Part shown: piece after piece, positions 17,066 through 25,739 of the stretch | How the letters are laid out: each line of letters begins with the position of its first letter | Numbering within the stretch: the first letter of the stretch is position 1 | Notes under the pieces: generated by a model | What the model saw: the letters and a program-made list of their open reading frames with translations, nothing else | What the model was told of the DNA's origin: nothing | The model's database searches: none | Assembly: GCA_019637075.1 (NCBI GenBank) | Contig: JAHBWI010000002.1 | Location: 682,001-746,000, forward strand | Reading direction: 5' to 3' | Source of the DNA: Nitrospiraceae bacterium | Lineage (GTDB): Bacteria > Nitrospirota > Nitrospiria > Nitrospirales > Nitrospiraceae | DNA length: 64,000 nucleotides | Program-made: the position numbers and the translations under genes

Positions 17066-19801
17066 ATGCAACGGATGCGACCACGATATCTGCCGCCTCT
17101 CCCGGATGAACCGCTCGAGACCGGCCGCGCGCTGCTCCGGGACGGCACGACGGTGCTGCTTCGCCCGTCCGAGCCGAGCGACGCCGGCGCCTTCGAGAGA
17201 TTCGTATCCCAGCTCTCGCCCGAATCTCGCCGGCACCGTTTCTTTTCCGAAAATGCGCCGCCGCCCGACACGCTTCGACCGCTCTGCGAGTCTTCCCATC
17301 CCGATCAACGTATGACCCTGCTGGCGCTCCGCGAACAGGACGGCGCTTTGCAGATCGTCGGGGCCGGTTCCTACTTCATGCGTGACCGCACGACCGCTGA
17401 GGTCGCCTTTGCGGTGGCCGACAGCCTGCGCGGTCAAGGGCTCGGAACCATTCTGCTCGAACGGATGGCGCTCCTGGCGCTGCGGCACGGATTCACCAGG
17501 CTCTGGGCCGTCACCCATGCCGACAATCTGGCCATGCGCGAGGTGTTCGACGAGTCAGGGTTTTCGGTCCATGAGCACATCGAAGGCGGCGATATCGAAG
17601 TCGACCTCTCCTTGGCGCCGAGCGAAGCCACGGCACAACGGGCGGACTGGCGGGAACGTATCGCCACCGCCGCCTCGCTCGGCCCGTTGCTCCATCCGAC
17701 GTCGGTCGCGATTGTCGGCGCGTCACGCGATCCGCACAGCATCGGGTACCGCCTTCTGGATGCCGCGCGCAGCAATGATTTTCACGGCCGTCTCTACCCG
17801 ATCAATCCTCACGCCTCGACCATCGGCGGGCTGCAGGCCTATCCGTCCCTCCGAGCCCTGCCGGAGCCGGTCGACTTGGCCGTCATCGCGGTGCCCCACG
17901 ACATCGTACCGAAAGTGGTCGAGGAATGCGCGCTGTCGGGAGTGCGGGCACTCGTCGTCATCTCGTCGGGCTTCGCTGAAGTCGGTACGGAGGGCAAGCG
18001 CCGGCAGGATGCGCTGTTGGAAGCCGTGCGCCGGCACGGCATGCGCATGGTCGGTCCCAATTGCTTCGGCATCTTGAACACAAACTCGGCCGTTCATCTG
18101 AATGCGACGTTCACCTCGGTCTTCCCCCGCCCGGGACGCATCGCGATGTCATCGCAAAGCGGAGCCTTGGGGTTGGCCCTGCTTGCGGCCACCGATCGGC
18201 TGCAGCTCGGCATTTCGACCTTCGTGAGCGTCGGCAACAAGGCCGACGTGTCGTTGAACGACCTGTTGCAGTATTGGGAAAACGATCCCGCCACCGGCAT
18301 CATCTTGCTGTACGCCGAATCCTTCGGCAACCCGCGCAAGTTCGCCCGCATCGCCAAACGGGTCGCGAGGCAGAAGCCGATCATCGCCCTCAAAGCGGGC
18401 CGGACGTCCTCGGGGCGGCGAGCGGCAGGCTCCCATACCGCTGCGCTCGCGGCCGACAACGTTGCAGTCGACGCGCTGTTCCGTCAAACGGGAATCGTGC
18501 GGGCTGAGAATCTGGAAGAGCTGTTCGCACTTGCGCTTGGGTTTTCCGAGCAGCCGCTTCCCCGAGGACGGCGCGTCGGCATCCTGACCAACGCCGGCGG
18601 ACCCGGCATCCTCTGCGCCGACGCCTGTGAAGCCGGAGGACTCACAGTGCCCACCCTGTCGGATGAAACGCAATCGCGACTACGATCGTTTCTCCCTGCG
18701 GCTGCCGCACTCCAGAATCCGGTCGACCTAATCGCCTCCGCCTCGTCCGAGCAATACCAGGAGGCCATCCACACCCTGCTGGCGTCGCCGGAACTCGATG
18801 CGCTGATCGTCCTCTACATCGCCGTCACCGCCACCGATACCGAACCCATCGCCGACGGGATCCGCAAAGGCATCCTGCAGGCGCGCACACAGCAGGCAGA
18901 CGGGAAACCGGTCTACATCGTCTGGATGGCGGAAGCAGACCGTGATCGGCGCTTCATGCTGCTCAACGAAACGATCCCGACCTTTGCCCTCCCCGAATTG
19001 CCCGCACGCGTACTGGGCCGAGCCGCCGACTATGTCGAATGGCGCCGCAGTCCGCCGGGGATGATCCCCGATTTCGACGACCTTCAAACCGAAGCAGCTC
19101 GCGCCTGCTGTCGTGATGCCTTGACCCAACGAGGCCCGGGCTGGCTCACCGTCACGGAGACCCGTCGCGTGCTGGAATCCTTCGGGTTACCGGTTCCGAG
19201 TGGGGGTGTCGCGAAAACCGCCGACGAGGCCGCTGCCATTGCTGAGCGAATCGGCTTTCCCGTCGCGGCCAAATTGGCGTCGCATCGGATCGTACACAAG
19301 ACTGAGGTCGGCGGGGTTCGACTCAACCTTCCCGATGGCAGGGCGGTGCGCGACGCATTCGAGGCCATCCGCGCGCGGTTGGCTCAGGACGACACGTTGG
19401 ACGGGATGGAAGGGGTGCTGGTTCAGCCGATGGTGAAGAGCGGCGTGGAGGTCATGGCTGGCATGACGCAAGATCCATCCTTCGGTCCCTTGCTCGGATT
19501 TGGCCTCGGTGGCATCCACGTCGAGATTCTGGGAGACGTCCAATTCAGAGTCACGCCGCTCACCGAAGTCGACGCCGCCGACATGGTGAAGAGCATCAAA
19601 GGGCGCAGACTCTTGGAAGGTTATCGCGGCCATCCGGCCGCCGATATCGGCGCGTTGGAAGAGCTGCTACTGCGCTTGTCTCGGCTGGTCGAAGAGATTC
19701 CGGAGATTGTGGAGTTGGACCTGAACCCGATCTTTGCCCTGCCGCCGGGGCAAGGATGCCTCATCGCGGATGCAAGAATCAGAATAGGAACACCGGCCTA
19801 A
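17066..19801 (+). CDS. GNAT acetyltransferase fused to ADP-forming acyl-CoA synthetase (Pat-like)
   Basis: A 911-residue cytoplasmic fusion. Residues about 20-190 form a GNAT domain (VADSLRGQGLGTILLERM is the acetyl-CoA loop). Then come the CoA-binding domain (SVAIVGASRDPHSIGY), the ligase-CoA domains with SHTAALAADN, and a C-terminal ATP-grasp (FPVAAKLASHRIVHKTEVGGVRLNL). In enterobacterial Pat the GNAT is at the C-terminus; here the order is reversed. The histidine in the SHT motif, expected for phosphorylation in active ADP-forming synthetases, is present, so both activities are possible. AcsA is a typical target of such enzymes and is encoded in the same window. Confidence 0.88.
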   Translation: MQRMRPRYLPPLPDEPLETGRALLRDGTTVLLRPSEPSDAGAFERFVSQLSPESRRHRFFSENAPPPDTLRPLCESSHPDQRMTLLALREQDGALQIVGAGSYFMRDRTTAEVAFAVADSLRGQGLGTILLERMALLALRHGFTRLWAVTHADNLAMREVFDESGFSVHEHIEGGDIEVDLSLAPSEATAQRADWRERIATAASLGPLLHPTSVAIVGASRDPHSIGYRLLDAARSNDFHGRLYPINPHASTIGGLQAYPSLRALPEPVDLAVIAVPHDIVPKVVEECALSGVRALVVISSGFAEVGTEGKRRQDALLEAVRRHGMRMVGPNCFGILNTNSAVHLNATFTSVFPRPGRIAMSSQSGALGLALLAATDRLQLGISTFVSVGNKADVSLNDLLQYWENDPATGIILLYAESFGNPRKFARIAKRVARQKPIIALKAGRTSSGRRAAGSHTAALAADNVAVDALFRQTGIVRAENLEELFALALGFSEQPLPRGRRVGILTNAGGPGILCADACEAGGLTVPTLSDETQSRLRSFLPAAAALQNPVDLIASASSEQYQEAIHTLLASPELDALIVLYIAVTATDTEPIADGIRKGILQARTQQADGKPVYIVWMAEADRDRRFMLLNETIPTFALPELPARVLGRAADYVEWRRSPPGMIPDFDDLQTEAARACCRDALTQRGPGWLTVTETRRVLESFGLPVPSGGVAKTADEAAAIAERIGFPVAAKLASHRIVHKTEVGGVRLNLPDGRAVRDAFEAIRARLAQDDTLDGMEGVLVQPMVKSGVEVMAGMTQDPSFGPLLGFGLGGIHVEILGDVQFRVTPLTEVDAADMVKSIKGRRLLEGYRGHPAADIGALEELLLRLSRLVEEIPEIVELDLNPIFALPPGQGCLIADARIRIGTPA

Positions 19802-19875
19802 CGAAATCCTCCGCTCCGACCCGCATCGCGCACGAATCCTTCCGTCTTCAGCCGGCAATATCTCCCCGGGTAATG

Positions 19876-20439
19876 TCAGGGCCCTTCGCCAACCCGGGCC
19901 TGACTCTTTGCAGCCGCAGTCTGCGCTTCGCATGGTCCCGCCGGCATCACCTGGCTACCGGCGTTCTCCTCCCACCGACCTCGTCTGGCGCCGACTGATC
20001 TCAGCAAGCACTCGGCCACGGCAAGCAATCCCTCGACGCCCTGGCCGCCCGGTTCGCCGAAATGGCGGCGATCGAAGATGGGAATCTGAAGGCAGACTTC
20101 GGCCCGATTGCCGCGCTCGGGTGAATAGACGATCCGGTGGGCCGGGGGCTCCGGATGCTCGCAGGGTTTCAAGAGGTCGAGCGACTGAAAAAACACACGG
20201 CAAAGTTTCTGCAGGTCACGGAGCAGTTCGCGATGTTCCGAGTCATCCCCCAAAGGGAGCTGGCGGGGATCGGCAAAGGCCGCATAGAGATTCAGCTGGA
20301 AGCCGATCTGGACAATGCGCTGATCGGCATTTCTAACGTAAAACGGATCATGATCGAAGCAGACTTGCCGCCCTCGGATCATCGCGCGCAATTCATCTTC
20401 GCTGGCGAACGCGCCTTCTAATTTCAACACGGGGACCAT
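19876..20439 (-). CDS. Hypothetical protein at the end of the oxidoreductase operon
   Basis: A 187-residue protein, unrecognised. The N-terminal half looks folded (MVPVLKLEGAFASEDELRAM, DPFYVRNADQRIVQIGFQLNLYAAF). The C-terminal 60 residues are low complexity and arginine/glycine rich. It starts one base after the hemerythrin stop and is the last gene of the run from 24924. The convergent GNAT fusion ends 74 bp away. A shorter true product, or a decayed 3' end, is possible. Confidence 0.6.
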   Translation of the reverse strand: MVPVLKLEGAFASEDELRAMIRGRQVCFDHDPFYVRNADQRIVQIGFQLNLYAAFADPRQLPLGDDSEHRELLRDLQKLCRVFFQSLDLLKPCEHPEPPAHRIVYSPERGNRAEVCLQIPIFDRRHFGEPGGQGVEGLLAVAECLLRSVGARRGRWEENAGSQVMPAGPCEAQTAAAKSQARVGEGP

Positions 20440-20440
20440 G

Positions 20441-20920
20441 CTACCGTTCCGTGCCGCAACAGGTGCGATACCGTTCTTCCGGCACCTCCTTCATGGCACG
20501 ATAGATCTCCGCCCGTTCAGATTCGCTGATGACTTGGTCGATGGAGGGATAGAGGATGCGCTCTTCTTTCATGTTGTGCACTTTGAGCACTTGCAACAAC
20601 CTGCCCTCATCGCCGTCACTGTCAGGATTCTGCTCCTGCACCTTTCGATGGATCGCCTCGAGGCACTGGCCGATCAGCTGATGCTCGCTCCGCATGACCT
20701 GCGTCGGTCCGCCTTCCGCCATACCGGAATTCTCCTCCCACTTGGGAAACAGAATGTCCTCCTCCCAGACGATATGGCGCTGCAGTCCGATCTTGAATTC
20801 CACGAACGCCGCCTTGGCCTTGGAAAAATCAGAACGCTTGTATTGTTGAAATGCAGTGAACAGAGCATCGAGACGATCGTGGTCCTGTTCAAAGTAGTGG
20901 CTGATAGTCGGATCCGACAT
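20441..20920 (-). CDS. Hemerythrin HHE-domain protein
   Basis: A 159-residue four-helix di-iron protein candidate. Ligand positions are visible: His near the N-terminus (ISHYFEQDHDRL), His/Glu in LQRHIVWEEDILFP, His in RSEHQLIGQ, and His/Glu in KVHNMKEERILYP. Cytoplasmic. Family roles include oxygen or NO binding and repair of iron-sulfur clusters. Placement directly downstream of an oxygen-sensitive ferredoxin-dependent oxidoreductase fits a protective role, which is inference. Confidence 0.9.
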   Translation of the reverse strand: MSDPTISHYFEQDHDRLDALFTAFQQYKRSDFSKAKAAFVEFKIGLQRHIVWEEDILFPKWEENSGMAEGGPTQVMRSEHQLIGQCLEAIHRKVQEQNPDSDGDEGRLLQVLKVHNMKEERILYPSIDQVISESERAEIYRAMKEVPEERYRTCCGTER

Positions 20921-20937
20921 GCTTCCTCCCTCATGGG

Positions 20938-21432
20938 TTACGAACGGTCGACGACTTTAAATTCCAGATGGCAAGCCACGCAAGCCTTAAGGACATTGTT
21001 GAACTCCGGCAGGATTTTCTTCAAATCACGGGACGGCATGGCCTCGGCCATCTTCTCGGCCGCTTCGTGATGCGCCATCGCCAGATCATGGTAGGTAGGC
21101 GGAAAGTTCTGCGGCTCCTGGCGAGCCATAGCCTGGCGATGCATGAAGAAACCGAGATGCGATTCGGTAAGCCCCTTGGCAAGCTGATAGTCCTCATCGG
21201 CCAGCGCCGCCACGATCGCCTGAATCGTTTCCAGATGTTGCAGCATCACGGCGCGATGCTCTTTGTGCGCATCGTTCCCAAGCGCCACCGGCGTCCTGAC
21301 ATCGGGAAGGTGCACGGCCGGAGGTTCGTCCCGGCGCGGTTTGGGGCCGCTCTCGGCACAACCGGTCGCTGCAACCGCCGCGGCGATCACCCCGGCGCAG
21401 ATTCCCTTCCATCCTCTCGTTGTTGCCGTCAT
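20938..21432 (-). CDS. Cytochrome c'-like lipoprotein with C-terminal haem site
   Basis: A 164-residue exported protein. The N-terminus has a lipobox-like AATGCAES (Cys near residue 24). The haem site CVACH sits only about 12 residues from the C-terminus, after four amphipathic helices, as in cytochrome c'-type bundles. The ATG at 21432 overlaps the stop of the beta subunit gene (ATGA), and an upstream in-frame start is not needed. Monohaem; the role could be NO/O2 binding or electron transfer. Confidence 0.82.
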   Translation of the reverse strand: MTATTRGWKGICAGVIAAAVAATGCAESGPKPRRDEPPAVHLPDVRTPVALGNDAHKEHRAVMLQHLETIQAIVAALADEDYQLAKGLTESHLGFFMHRQAMARQEPQNFPPTYHDLAMAHHEAAEKMAEAMPSRDLKKILPEFNNVLKACVACHLEFKVVDRS

Positions 21433-22367
21433 GCTGTCTCCGCCGTGACCCGCTTCCAATATTCGTCCACTCGTTCTTGGATATGTCGGATCGCCGCCTC
21501 TTGCCGGACCGGCTCGAAGAGGTGCCGAAACCGTCCCTGCCGCTTCAGATACTCCTCCACCGGCTTGCGCTTCGGCATATAGGTGTGGGTCACGAGGCCG
21601 TTGACCGCTTCCTTCAACGGCCAGAGCCCGGTCTCCACCGCAAGCTTCGCAACCTCCGGCGTCTCTCCCGGATCGTAGAGCCAGCCGGTCGGACAGGCCG
21701 AGAGTGCCAGGAACATTTTGGGGCCGGTGACCGTGGCCGCGCGCGCGAACTTTTCCTCCAGATCCAACGGGTAGCGTGGGGCGACAGTCGCAATATAGGG
21801 CGGTTTATGGGCCCGCCAAATCTCGAAGATGTCCTTCTTCTCCTGCGCCGCGCCGGCCGGATGTTGGAGGCTGCAAGGAGACGTTGCCGTCCTCGCGCCA
21901 TAGGGAGTCGACGAAGACAGTTGCATTCCGGTGTTCCCGTAGGCCTCGTTGTCGTAGCAGACGTAATAAAAATCCAACCCCCGATACAGGGCGCCGGACG
22001 TGGAGGAGAGCGCCATATCATAGGTCGATCCATCGCCCCCCAGGACAACCACCTTGAGATCCTCCTCTTTCGGCAGCCGGCCTTTGGCGATCAAGACGTC
22101 CAGCGCATCCCGCACGCCCTGCGCACCGGCCGGGGCCGATCCCATCGTCGTGTACAACCACGAGCCCTTGAACGGCGTGAAGGGGTAGGCCGTCAGCAAC
22201 GTGAAGCAACCCGCCGCGTTCACATAGACGACGTGATCGCCCAACACCTTCGCCGCGAGCCGCAGTGCTTCCAAGCCGCCGCATCCGGCACAGAGCGCCG
22301 TCCCGGCTACGACATGCTCCTCGCGGGGAATCTGTTTGATCTTCTTGAACGTCTCGCGCTGCCACAT
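21429..22367 (-). CDS. porB: 2-oxoacid:ferredoxin oxidoreductase, beta subunit
   Basis: A 312-residue thiamine-diphosphate subunit. Cys-rich LCAGCGGLEALR (about residues 24-35) and a later Cys (AACPTG-like SACPTGW) fit the beta subunit's cluster ligands. The ThDP site is VVVLGGDGSTYDMAL...CYDNEAYGNTG (about 107-150). It pairs with the alpha and gamma-delta genes upstream to interconvert pyruvate (or another 2-oxoacid) and acyl-CoA with ferredoxin. The 100-bp gap from alpha holds an inverted repeat. Exact substrate is uncertain. Confidence 0.9.
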   Translation of the reverse strand: MWQRETFKKIKQIPREEHVVAGTALCAGCGGLEALRLAAKVLGDHVVYVNAAGCFTLLTAYPFTPFKGSWLYTTMGSAPAGAQGVRDALDVLIAKGRLPKEEDLKVVVLGGDGSTYDMALSSTSGALYRGLDFYYVCYDNEAYGNTGMQLSSSTPYGARTATSPCSLQHPAGAAQEKKDIFEIWRAHKPPYIATVAPRYPLDLEEKFARAATVTGPKMFLALSACPTGWLYDPGETPEVAKLAVETGLWPLKEAVNGLVTHTYMPKRKPVEEYLKRQGRFRHLFEPVRQEAAIRHIQERVDEYWKRVTAETA

Positions 22368-22398
22368 GCTTTAGCTCGTCGCGCGTATCTCGCCGTGA

Positions 22399-22465
22399 GA
22401 CGTCAGACGGCAGGAGGAAGACGCAAGACCCGGCACTCCATCTCCGGCGTCTTCCGTCTGACGTC
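22399..22465. repeat. Inverted repeat between the alpha and beta subunit genes (family B)
   Basis: Two perfect 12-bp arms, GACGTCAGACGG (22399-22410) and CCGTCTGACGTC (22454-22465), face each other across 43 nt. A hairpin here would lie inside the oxidoreductase transcript, between two subunits. Related arms occur near 36839, 38631 and 47094-47184. Confidence 0.75.
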
Positions 22466-22467
22466 CA

Positions 22468-23700
22468 TCATCCTTCGGCCCCTTCACGCTTCGCGGCTCC
22501 CGCGAGCCGCTGCATTTCCACCATCTCCTGATGTTCGGCTTCAGTGTAGAGCAACACCGGTCCGATTCCCCGACTGCTCGCACCCGCGTCGGCGGTCTGC
22601 TCGAAAATCGCCTCGAACTCGCCTTCCGAAATATTCTTCCCCCCAAGCCCGCCGATGAACGAGCACAGCGCCTTGGGGCGATCAGGTTCATGATACAAGC
22701 AAGCGGCCACCTCCTGAAAGAGAATGCCCCCCTGCCCCGGTGCAAGGTTCTGATCCAACACCGCGGCAGCGCGACGGCCGCTCAAGGCCCGCCTGATGGC
22801 ATCTGCCGGCCAGGGCCGGATGAGGCGCACACGGAGCAGCCCGACCCGTCGTCCTTCCGCCCTGGCCCGATCCACTGCCGCTTTCCCTCGGCTGGCGAAC
22901 GCATTGGTCATCACCAACACATCCTCAGCATCTTCCAGCCGATAGCCTTCCACCACGCCATACCGACGACCGAACAGCCGTTCGAATTCCACCGCAGCTT
23001 CCTCATGCACCGACAGGACGTTCATCGACGCGAGGTGCAGTTGATGACGGAAATAACTGTAGAGACTGCCGCCGATGACTGCTGTTCCCAGCGCGTGGGG
23101 CGACGAGGCCTTGAATCCCAGATGGGCCGGTCTAAAGGGAGGCAGATAGCGTCTAACTTGGTCGAGTTCCGGCAAGAGCACGGGCTCGCGTGTGAACGAC
23201 AGGTAGAACCCGTCAAGGTTCACGAGTACCGGCAGCATCACCCGTTCATCCTCCCCGATGCGGTAGGCCATGAGAACGGAATCCACCACCTCCTGGCATG
23301 TCTCGGCGTGGATCTGAATAAACCCCGAATCCCGAGCCGCCAACACATCATTGTGGTCCGGCTCCAGCGTGATCGGCGCGGCCAGCGCCCGCGAGACATT
23401 GACCAATACCAAGGGCGTCCGCCACCCCGCCACGGAATAGAGCAGTTCGAACGCATAGAGCAACCCTTGGCTCGAGGTTGCGGTGAACACGCGTGCTCCC
23501 GTCGCTTCGGCGGCACCGGCGGCGGTGAGCATGGAATGCTCGGAATCCAGCGTGACGAACCGAGCGGCCAGTTCCCCGTTATCGCACCACCTCGACAACG
23601 CCTCGACGATTTCCGTTTGGGGCGTAATGGGAAAGGCCGGGATGTAATCCACCTCGGCGAGACGCGCCCCCCAGGCAGCCGCCAGATTGCCGGTCATCAT
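22468..23700 (-). CDS. porA: 2-oxoacid:ferredoxin oxidoreductase, alpha subunit
   Basis: A 410-residue subunit with the pyrimidine-binding domain features IPAFPITPQTEIVEAL (about 18-33), LDSEHSMLTAAGAAEATGARVFTATSSQG (about 47-75) and the conserved GYRLEDAEDVLV region near 250. The ATG at 23700 overlaps the preceding stop (ATGATGA), and the longer upstream frame runs antisense-like through the gamma-delta C-terminus, so it is not used. Together with PorB and the gamma-delta protein it forms a three-gene enzyme. Confidence 0.88.
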   Translation of the reverse strand: MMTGNLAAAWGARLAEVDYIPAFPITPQTEIVEALSRWCDNGELAARFVTLDSEHSMLTAAGAAEATGARVFTATSSQGLLYAFELLYSVAGWRTPLVLVNVSRALAAPITLEPDHNDVLAARDSGFIQIHAETCQEVVDSVLMAYRIGEDERVMLPVLVNLDGFYLSFTREPVLLPELDQVRRYLPPFRPAHLGFKASSPHALGTAVIGGSLYSYFRHQLHLASMNVLSVHEEAAVEFERLFGRRYGVVEGYRLEDAEDVLVMTNAFASRGKAAVDRARAEGRRVGLLRVRLIRPWPADAIRRALSGRRAAAVLDQNLAPGQGGILFQEVAACLYHEPDRPKALCSFIGGLGGKNISEGEFEAIFEQTADAGASSRGIGPVLLYTEAEHQEMVEMQRLAGAAKREGAEG

Positions 23701-24614
23701 TTCGCCCGCCACGCCGCCGCTCCCTCCTGCTCCCGCTCGGCCACCAGCGCATGAGTCGGGCATTCTTGCACACAGATCTGGCAGCCTTTGCAATGGTCGT
23801 AGTCGATGACCGGCTTATCCTCCGCCGTCATCGCAATCACTCCGTCCGGACAAAACGCAAAGCAGAGCCAGCAGCCGTTACATTTGTTTGGAATGAGAAC
23901 AGGGCGAAACGTCCGCCACCCTCCTGTTTCGCGCAGGACCGAATTGGCGGACGCGCCGATATGGGCGGTACCCAGGGTCGGCGACTCATAGACCGGCGTC
24001 TGCAACCGGGTCTTGGCGCCCTGCCCCGCACTGCCTGCCGGTAAGGGCGCAGGCGTGAGTGATCGATAACAGAAGTCGGCCGCGGCTTGATTTCGCTCGA
24101 TTGCTTCCGCGCTCACGCCGAGGTCAGTCAGTTCCCGTCCGATCGCCCCGCGCAGGGACGCTTCGTCCACCCCGACCACCCGAGCCGCCACCGCGCCCAA
24201 CAGCGCGCTGATGGCCTCGCGTTTACCGAGCCGTTCCAACGCGACGCCGGTCAGGTCCAACATCATGATGGGGCCGGGGAACGACCCACCCTCCCACACT
24301 TGGCTCTTGCTCAGCGGCGAATTCACGAAGACGGCGGTATCCGATCTGATCCCATCCATCACATGCGCGGTGGGATCGCTGATCAGCGAGGCATCGGCGA
24401 CCACCACGAGGTCCGGGTGCGCAATGACTCCACGCTCCCTGATCGGCCTCCGCGCGATACGTGTGAAGGCGGCCACCGGTGCGCCCCGGCGCTCGGCTCC
24501 ATAGATCGGGGCGTCCTGGGCTTGGAATCCGGACAGAAACGCCGCCGTCCCGAGAATCCGGCTGGCGGTCTTGGCGCCCTGCCCCCCTCGCCCATGAAAC
24601 CGCACCGCAACCAT
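23697..24614 (-). CDS. 2-oxoacid:ferredoxin oxidoreductase, fused gamma-delta subunit
   Basis: A 305-residue fusion. The N-terminal gamma domain (about 1-185) starts VAVRFHGRGGQGAKTASRIL, the diagnostic motif. The C-terminal delta domain carries two 4Fe-4S ferredoxin sites, CNGCWLCFAFCPDG (about 246-259) and CKGCQICVQECP (about 277-288). A linker (residues about 190-205) is rich in Pro/Ala/Gly. The ATG follows the YtxH gene stop by one base. Fusion of gamma and delta is a known variant of this enzyme family. Confidence 0.92.
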   Translation of the reverse strand: MVAVRFHGRGGQGAKTASRILGTAAFLSGFQAQDAPIYGAERRGAPVAAFTRIARRPIRERGVIAHPDLVVVADASLISDPTAHVMDGIRSDTAVFVNSPLSKSQVWEGGSFPGPIMMLDLTGVALERLGKREAISALLGAVAARVVGVDEASLRGAIGRELTDLGVSAEAIERNQAAADFCYRSLTPAPLPAGSAGQGAKTRLQTPVYESPTLGTAHIGASANSVLRETGGWRTFRPVLIPNKCNGCWLCFAFCPDGVIAMTAEDKPVIDYDHCKGCQICVQECPTHALVAEREQEGAAAWRAK

Positions 24615-24615
24615 C

Positions 24616-24924
24616 CTAGGACCTTTCGGCGCGCTCCTTCTTGAAGGCTTCCTTGCCGGCGACCAATGCCGCCTGGATCGTCGCCTCGGTCTCCTTCAGG
24701 TATCGCTTGGCCTCATCCAGGGTCTGCGTCAATTCACCTTTAATCTCACGCGCCTTATCGAGCACTTCTTCCTCGGTCCTGCGGGCATACCCACGTAACG
24801 CCGTGCGAGTCTCCTCGCCGGACTTCGGTGCATAGAGGATGGCCGCCACCCCTCCGATGATGGCGCCGCTCAGAAAAGCCAACGACAATTCCACCCCTGA
24901 ACAACCGTCATTCTGGCCGGCCAT
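24616..24924 (-). CDS. YtxH-domain membrane-anchored stress protein
   Basis: A 102-residue protein with one membrane segment (LSLAFLSGAIIGGVAAILYAP, about residues 11-31), the signature LYAPKSGEETR, and a long charged coiled-coil (EEEVLDKAREIKGELTQTLDEAKRYL). Such YtxH/GvpP-like proteins are small general stress proteins of unknown mechanism. The ATG at 24924 follows an AAAGGAGG ribosome-binding site. It is first in the oxidoreductase operon, behind a sigma-54-type promoter. Confidence 0.85.
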   Translation of the reverse strand: MAGQNDGCSGVELSLAFLSGAIIGGVAAILYAPKSGEETRTALRGYARRTEEEVLDKAREIKGELTQTLDEAKRYLKETEATIQAALVAGKEAFKKERAERS

Positions 24925-24969
24925 GATGATGCCTCCTTTGGAGAACAAATGATTTCCTTCAAGTCGTAG

Positions 24970-24985
24970 AGCAGGCGCTATGCCA
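24970..24985 (-). promoter_or_regulatory. Sigma-54-type promoter for the 2-oxoacid oxidoreductase operon
   Basis: On the minus strand TGGCATAGCGCCTGCT has GG and GC 10 nt apart, with -24 TGGCAT and -12 CTGCT. The predicted start is near 24958, about 34 nt before the YtxH ATG. It lies in the 188-bp gap after the terminator of the neighbouring unit. Confidence 0.6.
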
Positions 24986-25112
24986 GGTGCCGCTCTTGGC
25001 TTGCATTACAACCTATTGGTTTCTCTGAGCAGTTCAGATCGTCGCGTAGGAGGCGCTCGGAAGGCGCGCACAGAGTGGGGAATTTCTCAACCGGGCAAGA
25101 AGCACGCTGTCG

Positions 25113-25166
25113 CAAAAAAGGGCAGGGCACTACTCATTCGGGCCCCATGCCCATCCGTCCCTGCCC
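25113..25166 (-). terminator. Rho-independent terminator overlapping the cytochrome c 3' end
   Basis: On the minus strand GGGCAGGG (25159-25166) pairs with CCCTGCCC (25120-25127), and the stem is followed by six T residues (25114-25119). The upstream arm lies inside the last codons of the cytochrome gene ending at 25134, so the gene's Gly/Met-rich tail doubles as terminator sequence. The loop is about 31 nt, long but with a strong GC stem. Confidence 0.65.
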
Positions 25167-25685
25167 TCCCATGCCGCCGTGACCGCCCATCCCGCCTCCC
25201 GGCATGCCATGGTGACCGCCATGCTCTGCGGAAAAGGTCTGTTCATACCGGATGATGCTCCAGATCTCTTCATCGGTCAGCTGGTCGCCGAACCCGATCA
25301 TGGACGTGCCGGTAGACCCGTGCTTGACGACCCAAAAGACTTCGCCATCGGTGCGGTGCCGCCAAAACCCGTGGTGTTGGAAGTTTCTCGGCGAGGGGTT
25401 CAGGGCCGCGGCAACCGGCCCGTCCCCCGCGCCCTCAGGGCCGTGACAATTCACACAGGTTCCCTTGCCGCGGTACAGAGCCTTTCCAGCCGCCACTACC
25501 TCCGCCGAGGCCGGCAGGGGATTTTGCAGGGCCTGCGCTTCCGCAAGATGTTCCGGCGCCACTCGGGGCCGCATCATGTCGTGCATGTCCGCCATAGCGG
25601 CGAGCGGGAATGCCAGCACCGCGCTGATGCCCAAGTACCACAGAGGGGCTGCAACCGGCCGCTTTCCATTCATGTCTGTATCCAT
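25134..25685 (-). CDS. Monohaem cytochrome c with Gly/Met/His-rich tail
   Basis: A 183-residue exported protein with a signal segment (WYLGISAVLAFPLAAMA), haem site CVNCH (about residues 77-81) and candidate axial Met in STGTSMIGFGDQLTDEE. The C-terminal 35 residues are a His/Gly/Met repeat (HGGHHGMPGGGMGG...), a composition seen in metal-binding tails. An internal ATG five codons in is an alternative start. Last gene of the 31.8-25.1 kb cytochrome/sulfur run. Confidence 0.88.
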   Translation of the reverse strand: MDTDMNGKRPVAAPLWYLGISAVLAFPLAAMADMHDMMRPRVAPEHLAEAQALQNPLPASAEVVAAGKALYRGKGTCVNCHGPEGAGDGPVAAALNPSPRNFQHHGFWRHRTDGEVFWVVKHGSTGTSMIGFGDQLTDEEIWSIIRYEQTFSAEHGGHHGMPGGGMGGHGGMGGQGRMGMGPE

Positions 25686-25739
25686 GGCTATGAACGTATC
25701 CTGATCGGTTGCCGCCCGACGGCCCCTGTCTAGTTGTGG

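Noticed and set aside
20100-20440. Reading the hypothetical at 19876-20439 as a pseudogene
   Set aside because: The N-terminal half has protein-like composition and correct operon spacing; only the C-terminal tail is doubtful, so it is kept as a gene with lower confidence.
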